A stretch of DNA of 47,667 bases from Corallochytrium limacisporum (GCA_002811645.1 PDIP01000106.1:1997-49663), one strand, 5' to 3'; counted from the first letter of the stretch, positions 11,091 through 21,491 are shown. Notes: generated by a model not told the origin, from the letters alone. A program made the numbers and translations.

Positions 11091-12320
11091 CTACTTCCCT
11101 CCAGGGCACATGGCGTAATTCTGCTCTGAAGCGGGTAGTGGCTTATCAGCCTGCCAGGATGTGGCCTGTGCCTTCATGTAGGGGCCGACTGGTCCAGTTG
11201 TTTGCTGTGTGAATTGGCTGAAGAGCACCTGCATCTTGCCCCTGTCTTCTACGGTACAATTCCCATCTTTTTTGAGTCCGATGCAATTCAAGATATACTG
11301 AAAGTTTTCGTCCGTAGGGCACTCTTCGACTTTCTTAAGGTGGTCATCATAGCAGGTGATGTTCAAAACCTCTGGATCCTCAAATCCGCCAAAGCTGTAC
11401 TGCCACAGAGCCCATGCAAAGTCGCTCGACGCGTCGATTTCGTCCTTAGGCGGGAGCAGGATAACATTCTTTCTGTGGGGCCAGAAAATGGGGCCAACGC
11501 CTGTGAAATCTGTCAGCGCTGCTAGGTCCATGTGGTCTGTATGCAGCTCCTTGGGTATAAACTGGTTGTATTGTGCGCCGGGCTCGTAGTAGCTGGCGTG
11601 GCCTCCCAAGGCAAGGAACACAACGGGGTGTGTGCGCCAAAGGTGACAGTCCTGGCTCCGGCAGTCCATGTAGTTGGTGTAACCGTGGGCTTGAAGACTC
11701 ACACCCACGGGCTCTCTTTCATCGGGACAAACTGCCACTTGCATGTACTCCCAGTCACCCTGGTGGATGCCCACTGTGCAGATACTAACGTACTGCACCG
11801 CCTCTTTGTCGTGTTCAGTAGTGTTGTATACAACACTCTGACCAGTGCATCCATTGTATTCAAAGAAGTAGTAATAGGAGTAGACCCAAAAGCCGGCGTC
11901 GTCCTGGTACACCTGACCGTAAATCGGAGCGGTTAGTAGTTTACCAAAACGAGGGGCGTCTCCACTATAGTCATCACTCGCCTGGACAAGTTGGAAGTCT
12001 GAATTGGTTCCATTGTTGGGATGGTCCCGGGTTATTTTGAACATTTCCTCATTGGTGGCTCGTTTCGTCGTGTTCTTGCCATCCTGGAAAATCCATGCGT
12101 CAGCCAAGAAATGTTGGACATCAGTGAGATGGTATGGTTCATCTGGGTGCTCAAAAAGAATCGGTGCGTACACCGAAAGTCTCCTCTGGGCCTCCTCCAA
12201 GGTCCATTTGCGTTTGCCGGAACATTCAAAGGGCTTGTTCTCGCCGGAATAAGTCAAGTTGGATGGGATGTATCCAATACCAGCACCGTAATTGTTTGGG
12301 GGGCACACAGTTGCAGACAT
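11091..12320 (-). CDS. Vps62-family (DUF946-like) protein, copy 1
   Basis: A 409-residue protein of the Vps62/DUF946 family found in fungi, plants and oomycetes; yeast Vps62 was named for a role in protein sorting to the vacuole, and no enzyme reaction is established. Family blocks visible are YAPILFEHP plus LTDVQHFL (residues 51-72), HQGDWEYMQV (186-195) and HPVVFLALGGHASYYEPG (231-248). It starts MSATVCP, which is exactly where copy 2 aligns, so the start is well supported. There is no hydrophobic signal peptide, yet the protein has many Cys and several N-x-S/T sites, so its compartment is uncertain. In the first 60 residues it differs from copy 2 at about eight positions. The TATA-like element lies about 125 bp upstream. 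Confidence 0.85.
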   Translation of the reverse strand: MSATVCPPNNYGAGIGYIPSNLTYSGENKPFECSGKRKWTLEEAQRRLSVYAPILFEHPDEPYHLTDVQHFLADAWIFQDGKNTTKRATNEEMFKITRDHPNNGTNSDFQLVQASDDYSGDAPRFGKLLTAPIYGQVYQDDAGFWVYSYYYFFEYNGCTGQSVVYNTTEHDKEAVQYVSICTVGIHQGDWEYMQVAVCPDEREPVGVSLQAHGYTNYMDCRSQDCHLWRTHPVVFLALGGHASYYEPGAQYNQFIPKELHTDHMDLAALTDFTGVGPIFWPHRKNVILLPPKDEIDASSDFAWALWQYSFGGFEDPEVLNITCYDDHLKKVEECPTDENFQYILNCIGLKKDGNCTVEDRGKMQVLFSQFTQQTTGPVGPYMKAQATSWQADKPLPASEQNYAMCPGGK

Positions 12321-12442
12321 GCTGATGTGTATACTTTTAGACTGGTGGAGTTCTTATGACACTACTGCTTGGTAGAGAAAAGACACTCGTGTTGTACGTG
12401 ACTGCCGATCAGGTTGACCCGAAGGATCCGAATCGCAGGCGA

Positions 12443-12456
12443 CCCCTTAAATACCC
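12443..12456 (-). promoter_or_regulatory. TATA-like element of Vps62-family copy 1
   Basis: Minus-strand GGGTATTTAAGGGG about 125-135 bp before the ATG. Together with a GGATTC-like and GGATCC block downstream it is conserved at the same distance in copy 2, consistent with a functional core promoter copied with the gene. Confidence 0.6.
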
Positions 12457-13154
12457 TGCAACATCAGGGCTAGCCACTCCATTCCCATATCAGACCTGTG
12501 GTCGACAGCACATTTTCTGTCTTTACAACGACCACCTTGGTCATATGCAGCTGTGGCAGATTATGTGCCCGGAGGAATCGCATCGGTGTCTCTTGCAACG
12601 GCCGCAGGGGAACAATGGCTGAACGTGGTTTACTTTCAATAGAGGTGCACCTTAACTCATCCGCCGGGGTATCCACATTCCCCAGTTCCATGCACTGACT
12701 TTAACTTCTTTATCCTCTGTCTTCAGCCGCTGCTCCTCATCCTATGTTATGCTATGGCTCAATACACGCACTGCGCACACTCTTTCGCCGGAACCTCTCC
12801 TCCTCCACCGCTCCCAAGGAGATCGAAGCCCCTTCAGACCGCGACCGCCAGGAAAGGTAAGAAACTGACCCGAGAGAGAAATGTCCGCTTGGGTCGAACA
12901 CAAAGACGAGATAACATAACTCAGTCATTAATATCTTCTGTCATCGTACTGATCATACTTCTTACAGACTGGCCATGCAGCTTTGCATGACTGGTCTCTC
13001 TGTACATCGTCACCCGCTGGCTAGGACCGGCGACCTGACGCAGTTGCCCCCGGGGCCCGAATTTTTCCTTTGCCCCTGTCGACTGACGGGCTGCTGTCGC
13101 TAAAATTTATCTGTCAAAACCAACGCGCTTGCGTTTTACTAATGCACCGCCCCG
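12457..13154. other. Intergenic DNA of duplication unit 1, conserved with unit 2
   Basis: The part at about 12700-12990 matches 16780-17110, including ATGGCNCAATAC, CACTC/CACCTTTC, CCCAAGGAGATC and GGAAAGGTAAG. An ATG and a GTAAG donor-like site are kept in both copies on the plus strand, but the distance between them is 103 versus 105 bases. A common reading frame is therefore not kept and I do not call a gene. Confidence 0.6.
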
Positions 13155-13579
13155 CCCCCCCCCCCCCCCCCCCCCCCCCCGGGGGTGCCCGGGGGGGGCC
13201 TCCCTCCCGGGGCAACAACTGCGATGAGGGCGGTGGGGCGGTGGACACACGCAGAGAGCAAGTGTTTAATTCATCACCTCGCCCGCCCACCCANNNNNNN
13301 NNNNNNNNNNNNNNNNNNNNNNNNNNNNNNNNNNNNNNNNNNNNNNNNNNNNNNNNNNNNNNNNNNNNNNNNNNNNNNNNNNNNNNNNNNNNNNNNNNNN
13401 NNNNNNNNNNNNNNNNNNNNNNNNNNNNNNNNNNNNNNNNNNNNNNNNNNNNNNNNNNNNNNNNNNNNNNNNNNNNNNNNNNNNNNNNNNNNNNNNNNNN
13501 NNNNNNNNNNNNNNNNNNNNNNNNNNNNNNNNNNNNNNNNNNNNNNNGGAGGGAAGGGGGGGGGGGGGGGGGGGGGGGG
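13155..13579. repeat. Poly-C run, 254-base N gap and poly-G run
   Basis: A C26 run (13155-13180) passes straight into G runs. A 254-base stretch of N follows (13294-13547), then a G24 run (13556-13579). The N gap is an assembly gap, probably caused by the homopolymers. Reading frames reported through it are meaningless. Confidence 0.95.
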
Positions 13580-15219
13580 CAAGTGGCTTTTTTGTTCCAG
13601 TTTTTCTTCTTGGGCACCTCCACCGCACCATTCTGGATATGGCCCATACCAGCATTTTCCGGGTGAGGAACTGGGGACCGCTGAAGTGCCCCAGAACATG
13701 CGTTGTACCTAATGTCTCATGCTTCATACAATTGGTTCTGATAGGCTCTAATTCATCGTCCGTAAGATGATAGTCTTCGTGTAGTACTCTGGCGATTAGT
13801 GCATCATCACAACCGCACAGAAGGAGAGGGTTTCTTCCATGACGATCAGTCACAGGAGACCTAAGGACAGCACAGGTATGCGGGCTTTCGTTTCTGTGCG
13901 AACTCCTTGCACGGTTAATGGATCTGACATTAAGGACACAAAAGAGTTTGCCACCTACCATAACCACTGGTGTGCGCATTTGTACTCCATTTCACTTTTC
14001 TGCCACTCTCCTTGGTGCGTCCCGTTTGCGCCGCACTCCCATGGCTCCGAAAGGCCTTCTTCGTCACTCGGCCTCTCCCATTCTCCTTGGCTGATGACGA
14101 GGGGCATATCATCAGACATTATCAACACCAAAGAAAATTATCAAAAACCCGCAGGGTTCCTAAGATTCCGGTCTCTGACCTTCCGGTTTCGATCCCCGAT
14201 GGGCGTCTAAACCGGTAAGGAGGGCCCCGATTTCTGGCAATGCCATGAAAAGTATGGAAGCAAAAACAAATTTTCTGTCTCCTACACCTTTGGTGCAAGT
14301 AGGCGATCCTACAGGGCATAAGTAGGAACGAATTCTTCACTTGACCAATGCGAGAGGGAGATCATCCTTGTTCACGACGGAGAAAAGCTGTGGTTTGCAC
14401 TTTAACCAACAGAAACTTTCCCTTTTAGCCTATGTCAAAGATATGGTCTGAACGCACTACTGTAGCGCGCTGTGGTTCATACTCATACCCACAACCGCGC
14501 TTATGCTCACGATTGCGAAACGGCCATCCGCCTCCGCCGCTGGGCAACTGCTGTAACCTCGGCTCTCCTGCTAAACGTGAAATGCAGTTTGACTCTTCTC
14601 TACCGATTCACTTCGGAGCCGCCCTGGTACCTTCGCGGTCGCGAGCGCGAGCTCCAGAGTTCCCACCATGGCTGAATCTGAATGCTCTTTGTCCAGCCGT
14701 GTTTCTAAGGAGAACCCGGCAGGAAAGCTTTTGGGTTAAGGAATTGGAAGGATTCGTTTGTAAGCAAAACTACCTCCTTACAGCAGGTTGGCTACTTCCC
14801 ATTATGAGCGCGAAAACCGTGCAGAGAAGCCCTCTTGGCGCCTGTCATGGTCGGTTCATACAAAGAGGAAAATGTTGTAGCCCTATCTATTAACGCGTCT
14901 TCGTTGTCTCTTAGCATGTCCTTCAAAACTGCATGCTTTCCAAAGCCTTGATGCCAATCGTAAAGTTGGGGGTGGGGGCCCTAACCCTGACCAGAGGCCA
15001 AATTGCCCGGGAAGGAACGGGGACAGAGAAATCTCATTTCTAATCATCTGAAAGAAGGCCCTTTTAGATATACAAGGGGGAAATTGTTATGTTACAAGCC
15101 ATCACATCAGTGGTCGTGAAATTTCTCACAGGGTTCGGCACAGACAGCGGTGACACGGTTCGTAAAGGGGACCCTAAACATTGTAGGTAGGTGTTCGTCG
15201 TGGAGACCGGAGGGATGAT
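13580..15219. other. Intergenic DNA, partly conserved with 17500-18430
   Basis: No gene recognised. The block at 14150-14220 (CCTAAGATTCCGG, then TTCCGGTTTCGAT) is repeated at 17760-17805. The block at 14460-14700 (GCGAAACGGCCATCC, GACTCTTCTC, TTCGCGGTCGCGA-like) is repeated at 18050-18260. These are segments of the tandem duplication; indels break any shared reading frame. Confidence 0.6.
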
Positions 15220-16446
15220 CTAATTCTCTCCGGGGCACTCAGCGAAATCCTGCTCTGAACCAACTAGTGGTTTGTCTGCCTGCCAGGATGTGGCCTGTGG
15301 CTTCTCATACGGGCCAACTGGGCCTTCTGTTTGCTCTGTGAAGCTTTGGAATACTAAAAACATTTTCTGCTCATCCTCTGGGGTACAGTTCCCATCTACG
15401 AGACCGAGGCATGACAAGATATACTGAAAGTTTGCGTCGGTAGGGCACTCTACGGCTCTCACAAGCCACTCGTCGTAGCAAGTGATGTTAAAAATCTCTG
15501 GATTCTCAAATCCGCCCCAGCTCCACTGCCACAGAAGCCATGCGAAGTCGCTCGATCCGTCAATTTCGTCCCTAGGCGGCAGCAAGATGACATTGTTTCT
15601 GTGGGGCCAGAAAACGGGGCCAAAGCCTGTGAAATCTGTTTGCGCGGCTAGGTTCATGTGGTCGGTAAACAGCTCTGGGGGTATAAACTCGTGGTACTGA
15701 GCGCCAGCCTCGTAGAAGCTGGCATGGCCTCCCATGGCAAGGAACACAGTGGGATGTGTGCCCCACATGTTGCAGTACTGGTTGCGGCAGTCCACGAAAT
15801 TGGTGAAACCGTGGGCTTGTACACTCAAACCCACGGGCTGTATTTCTTCGGGACAAACTGCCACTTGCATGTACTCCCAGTCACCCTGGTGGATGCCCAG
15901 TGTGCAGATACTAACGTACTGCACCGCCTCTTCTCCATCTTCAGTAGTGTATACAACACTCTGACCAGTGCATCCATTGAATTCAAAGAAATAGTAATAG
16001 GAGTAGACCCAAAAGCCGTCCTCTTCGTACACCTGACCGTAGATCGGAGCTCTCAGTTTTTTATCGCACCCAGGGGCATCTCCACTAAAATCATCACTGG
16101 CCTGGACAAGCTGGAACTTGGAATTGTCATTCTCATCTGGATCAGGGTAGTTGATAAATATGTTGTAAATTTCTTCATTGGTGGCTCGTTTCGTTGTGTT
16201 CTTGCCATCCTGGAAAATCCATGCGTCAGCCAAGAAGTGTTGGACATCAGTCAGATGGTATTGCTCCTCTGGGTGCTCAAAAAGAATCGGTGCGTACATC
16301 GAAAGTCTCCTCTGGGCCTCCTCCAAGGTCCATTTGCGATGGCCGGAACATTCAAAGGGCTTGTTCTCGCCGGAATACGTCAAGGGGGATGGGATGAATC
16401 CGATACCAGCACCGACATCGTTTGCGGGGCACACAGTAGCAGACAT
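15220..16446 (-). CDS. Vps62-family (DUF946-like) protein, copy 2
   Basis: A 408-residue paralogue of the neighbouring Vps62-family protein with the same blocks: YAPILFEHP, LTDVQHFL, HQGDWEYMQV and HPTVFLAMGGHASFYEAG. The frame is open upstream to an ATG at 16602. I place the start at 16446 (MSATVCP) because it aligns exactly with copy 1, and the extra 52 codons would run over sequence that in copy 1 is 5' leader. Divergence is spread along the protein, with small indels (for example after NEEIYN and at the CDKK/RFGK loop), and no stop or frameshift is seen, so both copies appear functional. No signal peptide. The biochemical role is not known from the sequence. Confidence 0.85.
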   Translation of the reverse strand: MSATVCPANDVGAGIGFIPSPLTYSGENKPFECSGHRKWTLEEAQRRLSMYAPILFEHPEEQYHLTDVQHFLADAWIFQDGKNTTKRATNEEIYNIFINYPDPDENDNSKFQLVQASDDFSGDAPGCDKKLRAPIYGQVYEEDGFWVYSYYYFFEFNGCTGQSVVYTTEDGEEAVQYVSICTLGIHQGDWEYMQVAVCPEEIQPVGLSVQAHGFTNFVDCRNQYCNMWGTHPTVFLAMGGHASFYEAGAQYHEFIPPELFTDHMNLAAQTDFTGFGPVFWPHRNNVILLPPRDEIDGSSDFAWLLWQWSWGGFENPEIFNITCYDEWLVRAVECPTDANFQYILSCLGLVDGNCTPEDEQKMFLVFQSFTEQTEGPVGPYEKPQATSWQADKPLVGSEQDFAECPGEN

Positions 16447-16568
16447 GTTGATGTTATGCTTGTAAACTAATGGAGTTCTTATGACACTAATGCTTGGTAG
16501 AGGAATATATGCTTGCGTTGTACATGATTGCTGGTCAGGTTGACATGAAGGATCCGAATCCCAGGCAT

Positions 16569-16580
16569 CCCTTAAATACC
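16569..16580 (-). promoter_or_regulatory. TATA-like element of Vps62-family copy 2
   Basis: Minus-strand GGTATTTAAGGG, about 125-135 bp before the ATG at 16446. The motif is the same as upstream of the phosphatase gene. It supports 16446 rather than 16602 as the start, since 16602 would lie upstream of this element. Confidence 0.6.
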
Positions 16581-18789
16581 GAGCAACGTGATGACGAATC
16601 AAACTCTTTCCATGTCAGATACACACTTCCGCCTTTACAAAACCAACCTGTGTGCTTAATGCGAGTATAACACACTCCGTGAACCGACTATTGCTACAGC
16701 CACAGTGGAACGATGGCCATAACGATTTTGCTATTTACACAGGATAGTGACCCAAATCATCCACCGGGGCGTCCAGGTTTCCTATTGCCACGCATTGATT
16801 TTCTCCTTCTCCAGTTTCTGTTTGTTCTATCTTCTGCAGCTGCACTACTTATTTTGCTATGGCGCAATACCCGCAATGCGGACACCTTTCCCCAGAACCT
16901 CTACACAGTCCAAGGCTCCCAAGGAGATCTACCATCACATTCAAACCACAACGTCCGGGAAAGGTAAGGAATACACCCAGGATAGAAGTTTCTTCTGGAA
17001 TCGAACACAAGACGAGATTTCAGAACCAGTCACTAATGGCTTCTCTTATCATACCGATCATGCTTCTACACACTGGACGAGTTGCTGTGCATGGCCAGTC
17101 TCCGTGTAAAGAGTCACTCCACGGCTTCGCCTTGGAAGTTGATCGAGTACCCTCCCTGCCCGTGGAGATGTGGGGGTTCCCCCTCCCTCCCTCCTGTCGG
17201 GTCCGCTGGCTGCGTTACTAACATTAAGGGACCGGCCTGTGTGCCACTAACACCCTTGCCCGCGCCCTCTCTTAACGGGTCCGGGCAGTCCAGCCACTAC
17301 TGCGGCGAAGGGGCTTTGTTGCGGGGAAGGGGGATGGACAAGCACACATGGTGTTTAATATAGTGACCACCGAAAGGGACTTCATGCAGTTGGGGACTGA
17401 GATGACTGGTGTATCGCCTCTCAATTACCAGTTTCAGCAGTGTTCTACTCCTACAATCCTCTGTGCAAACTCTATCGTCACACACCTAATACATTTTCTT
17501 CGCTGATGTTTCCATCACTCGAATGTTTCACACACACCCCCGCCCCCGGGGGTTTCATTTCCACAGCGACCCCGGAGGGCACAGGTGCGCATTTCGCGGG
17601 GTTCAAACTTCCTTGCGTTGGTCATGGGTCTGGGTTGTTACCAATGTTTGCCACTTAGCAGGAGCATTTTGTGTCCGCGCTGTGTACAATGCTCCTTTGC
17701 GGTTGATGAGCAATTGGCCGTCAACCATCAGTACAAGTACTATCTATTAAAAAGCCGTGGAGTTCCTAAGATTCCGGACTGACTTTCCGGTTTCGATTCC
17801 GATGGCTTCTGACCTTTAGAAAATTCTTGGGGAAAATATTTTCCATCACCTTTAACACTGGACAAGTAGGCAGTCTCTGAAGCCCCCCCCCCTCCCGGGT
17901 GGGGGTGTGTGTTTCGACCGTGCAAAACTATTAAAAGAAAATGTCCTTTGTTTCTTCGGGAATTGTGGGTTTGAGCCCCGTTACTAACAATATGCGGTCG
18001 CTGACCTTGGCCGTATATGAATGGAATGGTTCTGAATACACTCTGCGCACTCCGGGTTATAACCGAACCTCTGATTCTCACGTGTGCGAAACGGCCATCC
18101 ACCGCAGCCACTGATCATCCATTACAGTACCATCATCCACTGCGGTAACCTTGGCTCCTGCTATAGGTAAGAACCGTACGACTCTTCTCAAATGAATCAC
18201 TTCGTGGTGCCGCGGCATCTCCATTTCCGGTCCGCGGTCGCGAAGTTCCATAGCTCCCCGCCACAGCCGAACCTGAACGGCTCCCTTACCCGGCGGCGCT
18301 GTTTTCTATGGGAGAAAGCGATCCCGAGGGAGAGGGGGAAGAAAACAAGGAAAGTTTAAGGAGGGGGGTTGGGTTGGGGGATCGGCCAGGGTTCAGTTAG
18401 TACAAAGAAAACACCACTCCCGTCCATGCCCCAGGGAAGGGGTACAATCCATTAGGAGCGGGAGTGCCGTGGAAGTGGGGAGAGCACGGCTTGCCGAATT
18501 GCAATGCGTTATCGGTCTTTCCGCTTTCTTCATCACAGCTTCTTTGGCAGCGTAATAACACACACTGACGGGGCTCCGGGCAGGGCGATAATAACTACGA
18601 TAATACTTTATGACATCAGCCTTCTATCGACACCGATTCGCGTTCTAAGTGGCTCAAGCTGCAAGTGAGTTCCGTGTGAAGGAATACATTCCAATTTTGG
18701 ACCATTTCTATTGCACAGAGGCATATTCTTTATCACAGCTAGCTGAATACGAGACGTAGATGGAGTATCGTTGGACTAATCGGCACCTC
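16581..18789. other. Intergenic DNA of duplication unit 2 and beyond
   Basis: Up to about 18430 this is the counterpart of 12457-14880. From 18430 to 18789 I see nothing recognisable before the 3' end of the first deacetylase gene. It contains a C10 run near 17883 and G-rich stretches near 18360. No gene is supported. Confidence 0.55.
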
Positions 18790-21351
18790 TCACATTAAAT
18801 TCGCAATCGCTGCACAGTTTCCGAACTGGAAAATGTGGTCGTCGCACACCTCGTCAATCAGGTCGCACGGTACGCACACGCGCCCGCCAAGCGGACCAAA
18901 AGCATCGCCACCGCACTGGCATGAGCCGGGGGTACACTGTCCACACTCCTTGGATGACTGATTCTCCTCACAGCGCGCTCCCGTGTTCGCTAACGTGAAC
19001 TCGTTCAGGCACTCGTATGGTTTCCGATTCCGCAGTGGTGGGGATGGAGGAACCCGGGCTGGTTTTCGGTTGCCCACTTCTGCAGTTGGCAGAGTTGCGG
19101 ATGACTCTGGTTGGACTGTCAACGACAGATCGTATGCGGAGCACGGCAAGGGTTTAAGTACCTCAGTATCTCCCATACACTCTCTGAAGTTCCTGTGCTC
19201 GACTTCGCACAAGTCCGTGTCACCACATGGTACGCACACAGCGCCCTCGTGCGGATTTTCTTTACATCCGCATTGACAGGTCCCAGGTGACGCGCACTGA
19301 GCGCACGACCTGTCGCTCGTATTGAACCAGCAGGCTGCGCCGGTATGGGAAGCTGTATACTCGTTCAGGCATTCCTCAGGATCCTTCGTGGCGGTTGGCT
19401 CCTGCGTTGAACTTGTTGGTACCTCAATGGGCACTTCAGTACCAAACGTCACCGTCCCACTGCCTGGTACACTGATCCACGTGTACCTTCCTTCGTTAGT
19501 CACTGTCGCACTGCTACCTCCCGTCTGCTGAGGTACAGAGTTGAGTCCTTCAAAGGCAATGGAACATTCTCCGTCAGTCGTTATTTCGATGAAGTTCGGC
19601 GCCCCAGTGGATCCGTGGGCACGCTGCACGTAGATGTGTGGATCGCACTCCGCGTATCCAGCGCGAAGGTTGAACAGCTCAGCAATGCGGTCCTGGCCTT
19701 CGCTGATAACCGGGATTGTCATGTACTCGCTGGCCCCGCCAACCACGTACTCGATCCACAGGGACAGGAGCGCATGCTTATCATTTTGGTAATCCTGCTT
19801 AATCATGTTAGCCTGGTGGAACATATAGGGGTCGTGACGTAAGGCCAGCAGTTGAGCAACATGACGATTAGTCTCAGCCTCCATCAGTTCTTCGATTGTT
19901 TCCCATGACCAGTACGCCAAATTCTGCTCAAATGTCGCGGCGTCCCAGGCGACCGCCGTGCAGTGTCGAGGTACAATCCAGAGTGCCTTCTTTGCATCGT
20001 ATCCATTAGTTTCATGGTTTACGAAGTAGGGCAGGTAGTTTGCGCGCGTCCAACTGGACCAGCTGTGCACGCTGTCACAGCTGTTAGATATGGCACTTGT
20101 CATACCAAGTGCTTCCATTGAGACAAAGAGCTCACCGTTGTGCAAACCAGAGTATCCTCCAGTGATGAGGCCTTTAGGCATCCAGTTCTTGTGATCAGCC
20201 AAACCGAGCACCTCCTCGCCGATCTTGATGTTGTATCCCAGTTCGGCCACACGTATATCGTTAGGGCCTAGCGCACCCATTCTTGCGTGTGTGGTAGTGT
20301 GCGACATCCACAGGAAGGTGTCCTTCCAGCCGTTATTTTCTCGGAGCTCCGCAGCCAATACACTATGAGGATCAGTGCGTTCCAGCCAGGGCTCCCAGAA
20401 AGAAGAATCCTTCCACCAGTCCTCGTCCCATAAACTGTCATAGAAGTCTTTACGCGTTCCTGCCTCAGAGTAGTCATGTGCTCCACCCTTGTACGAGCCA
20501 AAGTGGGCTGGTAGAGTGCCCTCGAATTTCAGACCGAGACCGTTGAAAGCCATCTCGGGTCTGATCAAGGATCCGTGTTGGGCGTTAAAAGCAGCAAGCC
20601 AATCTACCCACCAATCCATGTCCTGCTTAGTAAGGGCACGATCCGGGGCGTGACCAGGTGGAGCGAAGACATCGTCGACTTGTAGACCAGCTAACATGCG
20701 TCGATGGCCTTGCAACGGAATATCTGTGCCGGAACCTGCGAGCAGAAATTGAAGGCCAACGTGTTGCAGTGCCAGAGACGCGAGATCATAGTCATTTAAC
20801 CTGCTGGCAATGTGTAATGTGTCACCGTCTGCAAATGCAGCCACTCTCCCAGAGCCATCTCTGACGATTGTGGATCCAACAGAGCCGGTCGAGGAGAATA
20901 CATCGAGATTGAAATTTCGCCGAGACCACTGGCTACCCCGACGGACAACGTCTTGGAGGAAGTCAGTATTGCCATTGGAAGGGACACTTAGGGAGTCAGA
21001 GCTTGAACGGGTACGGGATGCCGTGCCAAAGACATTGGAGTTCATGACAACATGTCTGACACCAAAATTGGCCTGGTAGTTGCGAATGTTCTCGGAGTCG
21101 TTGACGGATGCGCCGTCCACTGTGATTATGCAGCTGTACAGTCCGCGGTCTCCATCGCCGAGCGGGACCGTGTCCGGATTGTTGGTTCTGAACACGGTGT
21201 ATGGCATTCCCGCTCCAAAGAGGGCCACAAGTCCGTCAGGGTTCGAACCGGAGCTTGGTGCAAACACTGCACACCCCAGTTTTACCGATGGGAGAGTCTG
21301 TGCCATAGCGGCACATACCAAATACAAAAGGATCAGCTTGATCAACATCAT
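18790..21351 (-). CDS. Secreted Agd3-like (CE18) polysaccharide deacetylase A, two cysteine modules
   Basis: An 853-residue secreted protein of the family of fungal Agd3, which deacetylates amino-sugar exopolysaccharide (galactosaminogalactan in Aspergillus). The upstream ATG at 21390 is in frame, but 21351 (MMLIKLILLYL, signal peptide to AMA-QTLP) aligns with paralogue B. Deacetylase motifs: LQVDD with Asp226/Asp227 (base and metal ligand), SHTTTH (His351, His355, metal pair) and RHDPYMFHQANM (505-516). The N-terminal ~215 residues match the non-catalytic Agd3 front half; a beta domain follows the catalytic part to about 645. A Ser/Thr/Pro linker leads to module 1 (661-725); a second linker with PARVPPSPP leads to module 2 (781-846). 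First of three tandem paralogues. The substrate is inferred only as an acetylated amino-sugar polymer. Confidence 0.85.
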   Translation of the reverse strand: MMLIKLILLYLVCAAMAQTLPSVKLGCAVFAPSSGSNPDGLVALFGAGMPYTVFRTNNPDTVPLGDGDRGLYSCIITVDGASVNDSENIRNYQANFGVRHVVMNSNVFGTASRTRSSSDSLSVPSNGNTDFLQDVVRRGSQWSRRNFNLDVFSSTGSVGSTIVRDGSGRVAAFADGDTLHIASRLNDYDLASLALQHVGLQFLLAGSGTDIPLQGHRRMLAGLQVDDVFAPPGHAPDRALTKQDMDWWVDWLAAFNAQHGSLIRPEMAFNGLGLKFEGTLPAHFGSYKGGAHDYSEAGTRKDFYDSLWDEDWWKDSSFWEPWLERTDPHSVLAAELRENNGWKDTFLWMSHTTTHARMGALGPNDIRVAELGYNIKIGEEVLGLADHKNWMPKGLITGGYSGLHNGELFVSMEALGMTSAISNSCDSVHSWSSWTRANYLPYFVNHETNGYDAKKALWIVPRHCTAVAWDAATFEQNLAYWSWETIEELMEAETNRHVAQLLALRHDPYMFHQANMIKQDYQNDKHALLSLWIEYVVGGASEYMTIPVISEGQDRIAELFNLRAGYAECDPHIYVQRAHGSTGAPNFIEITTDGECSIAFEGLNSVPQQTGGSSATVTNEGRYTWISVPGSGTVTFGTEVPIEVPTSSTQEPTATKDPEECLNEYTASHTGAACWFNTSDRSCAQCASPGTCQCGCKENPHEGAVCVPCGDTDLCEVEHRNFRECMGDTEVLKPLPCSAYDLSLTVQPESSATLPTAEVGNRKPARVPPSPPLRNRKPYECLNEFTLANTGARCEENQSSKECGQCTPGSCQCGGDAFGPLGGRVCVPCDLIDEVCDDHIFQFGNCAAIANLM
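18814..19011 (-). other. Ten-cysteine module 2 of deacetylase A
   Basis: Spacing C-x12-C-x8-C-x2-C-x4-C-x-C-x12-C-x2-C-x6-C-x9-C. Type 2: Cys-Glu replaces Cys-Trp after NTGAR. It ends seven residues before the stop, and no GPI signal or membrane segment follows. Confidence 0.85.
19177..19371 (-). other. Ten-cysteine module 1 of deacetylase A
   Basis: It begins ECLNEYTASHTGAACW and has the CQC and VCVPC cores. It carries one extra Cys just after CQC (CQCGCK), giving eleven in total, an unpaired-cysteine oddity not seen in the other six copies. Type 1, with CW after the TGA block. Confidence 0.85.
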
Positions 21352-21491
21352 GGCCGACGAACTTAGCAATAAACTTTGACGTGGCGGCACCTGAACAGAA
21401 TACAGTTTTCATCACGAATAGATTGAAATGTTAACAATTAAGTAGCTGCCGCCTAGTGGTGGACACCAATGGGTGACAATTGTGATTCGTT

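Larger units (their letters stand above)
10930..14880. repeat. Tandem segmental duplication, unit 1
   Basis: This unit contains the first Vps62-family gene, its promoter and about 2.5 kb upstream of it. Unit 2 (about 15070-18430) matches in the gene, in the 3' flank, in the promoter block, in a block at 12700-12990 versus 16780-17110, and in a block at 14150-14700 versus 17755-18300. Shared words include CCTAAGATTCCGG, GCGAAACGGCCATCC and CCCAAGGAGATC. Edges are approximate. Unit 1 carries the N gap and long C/G runs that unit 2 lacks. Confidence 0.8.
15070..18430. repeat. Tandem segmental duplication, unit 2
   Basis: Second unit of the duplication around the Vps62-family genes. The offset from unit 1 is about 4.1 kb at the gene and about 3.6 kb at the far end; the difference is due mainly to the extra C/G tracts and N gap in unit 1. 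The order and orientation of all matching blocks are the same as in unit 1. Confidence 0.8.

Noticed and set aside
12754-12990. Small coding gene MAQY... conserved between duplication units
   Set aside because: The ATG and GTAAG are kept, but indels change the frame between copies (103 versus 105 bases), so there is no coding constraint.
13070-13979. Open frames of up to 237 codons on both strands
   Set aside because: They run through the 254-base N gap and homopolymers, so the translation is not real.
14159-14205. Possible Pol III B box (CCGGTTTCGATCCCCG), repeated at 17766-17805
   Set aside because: It has an extra T compared with GGTTCGANTCC and no A box at a suitable distance. It is explained better as part of the tandem duplication.
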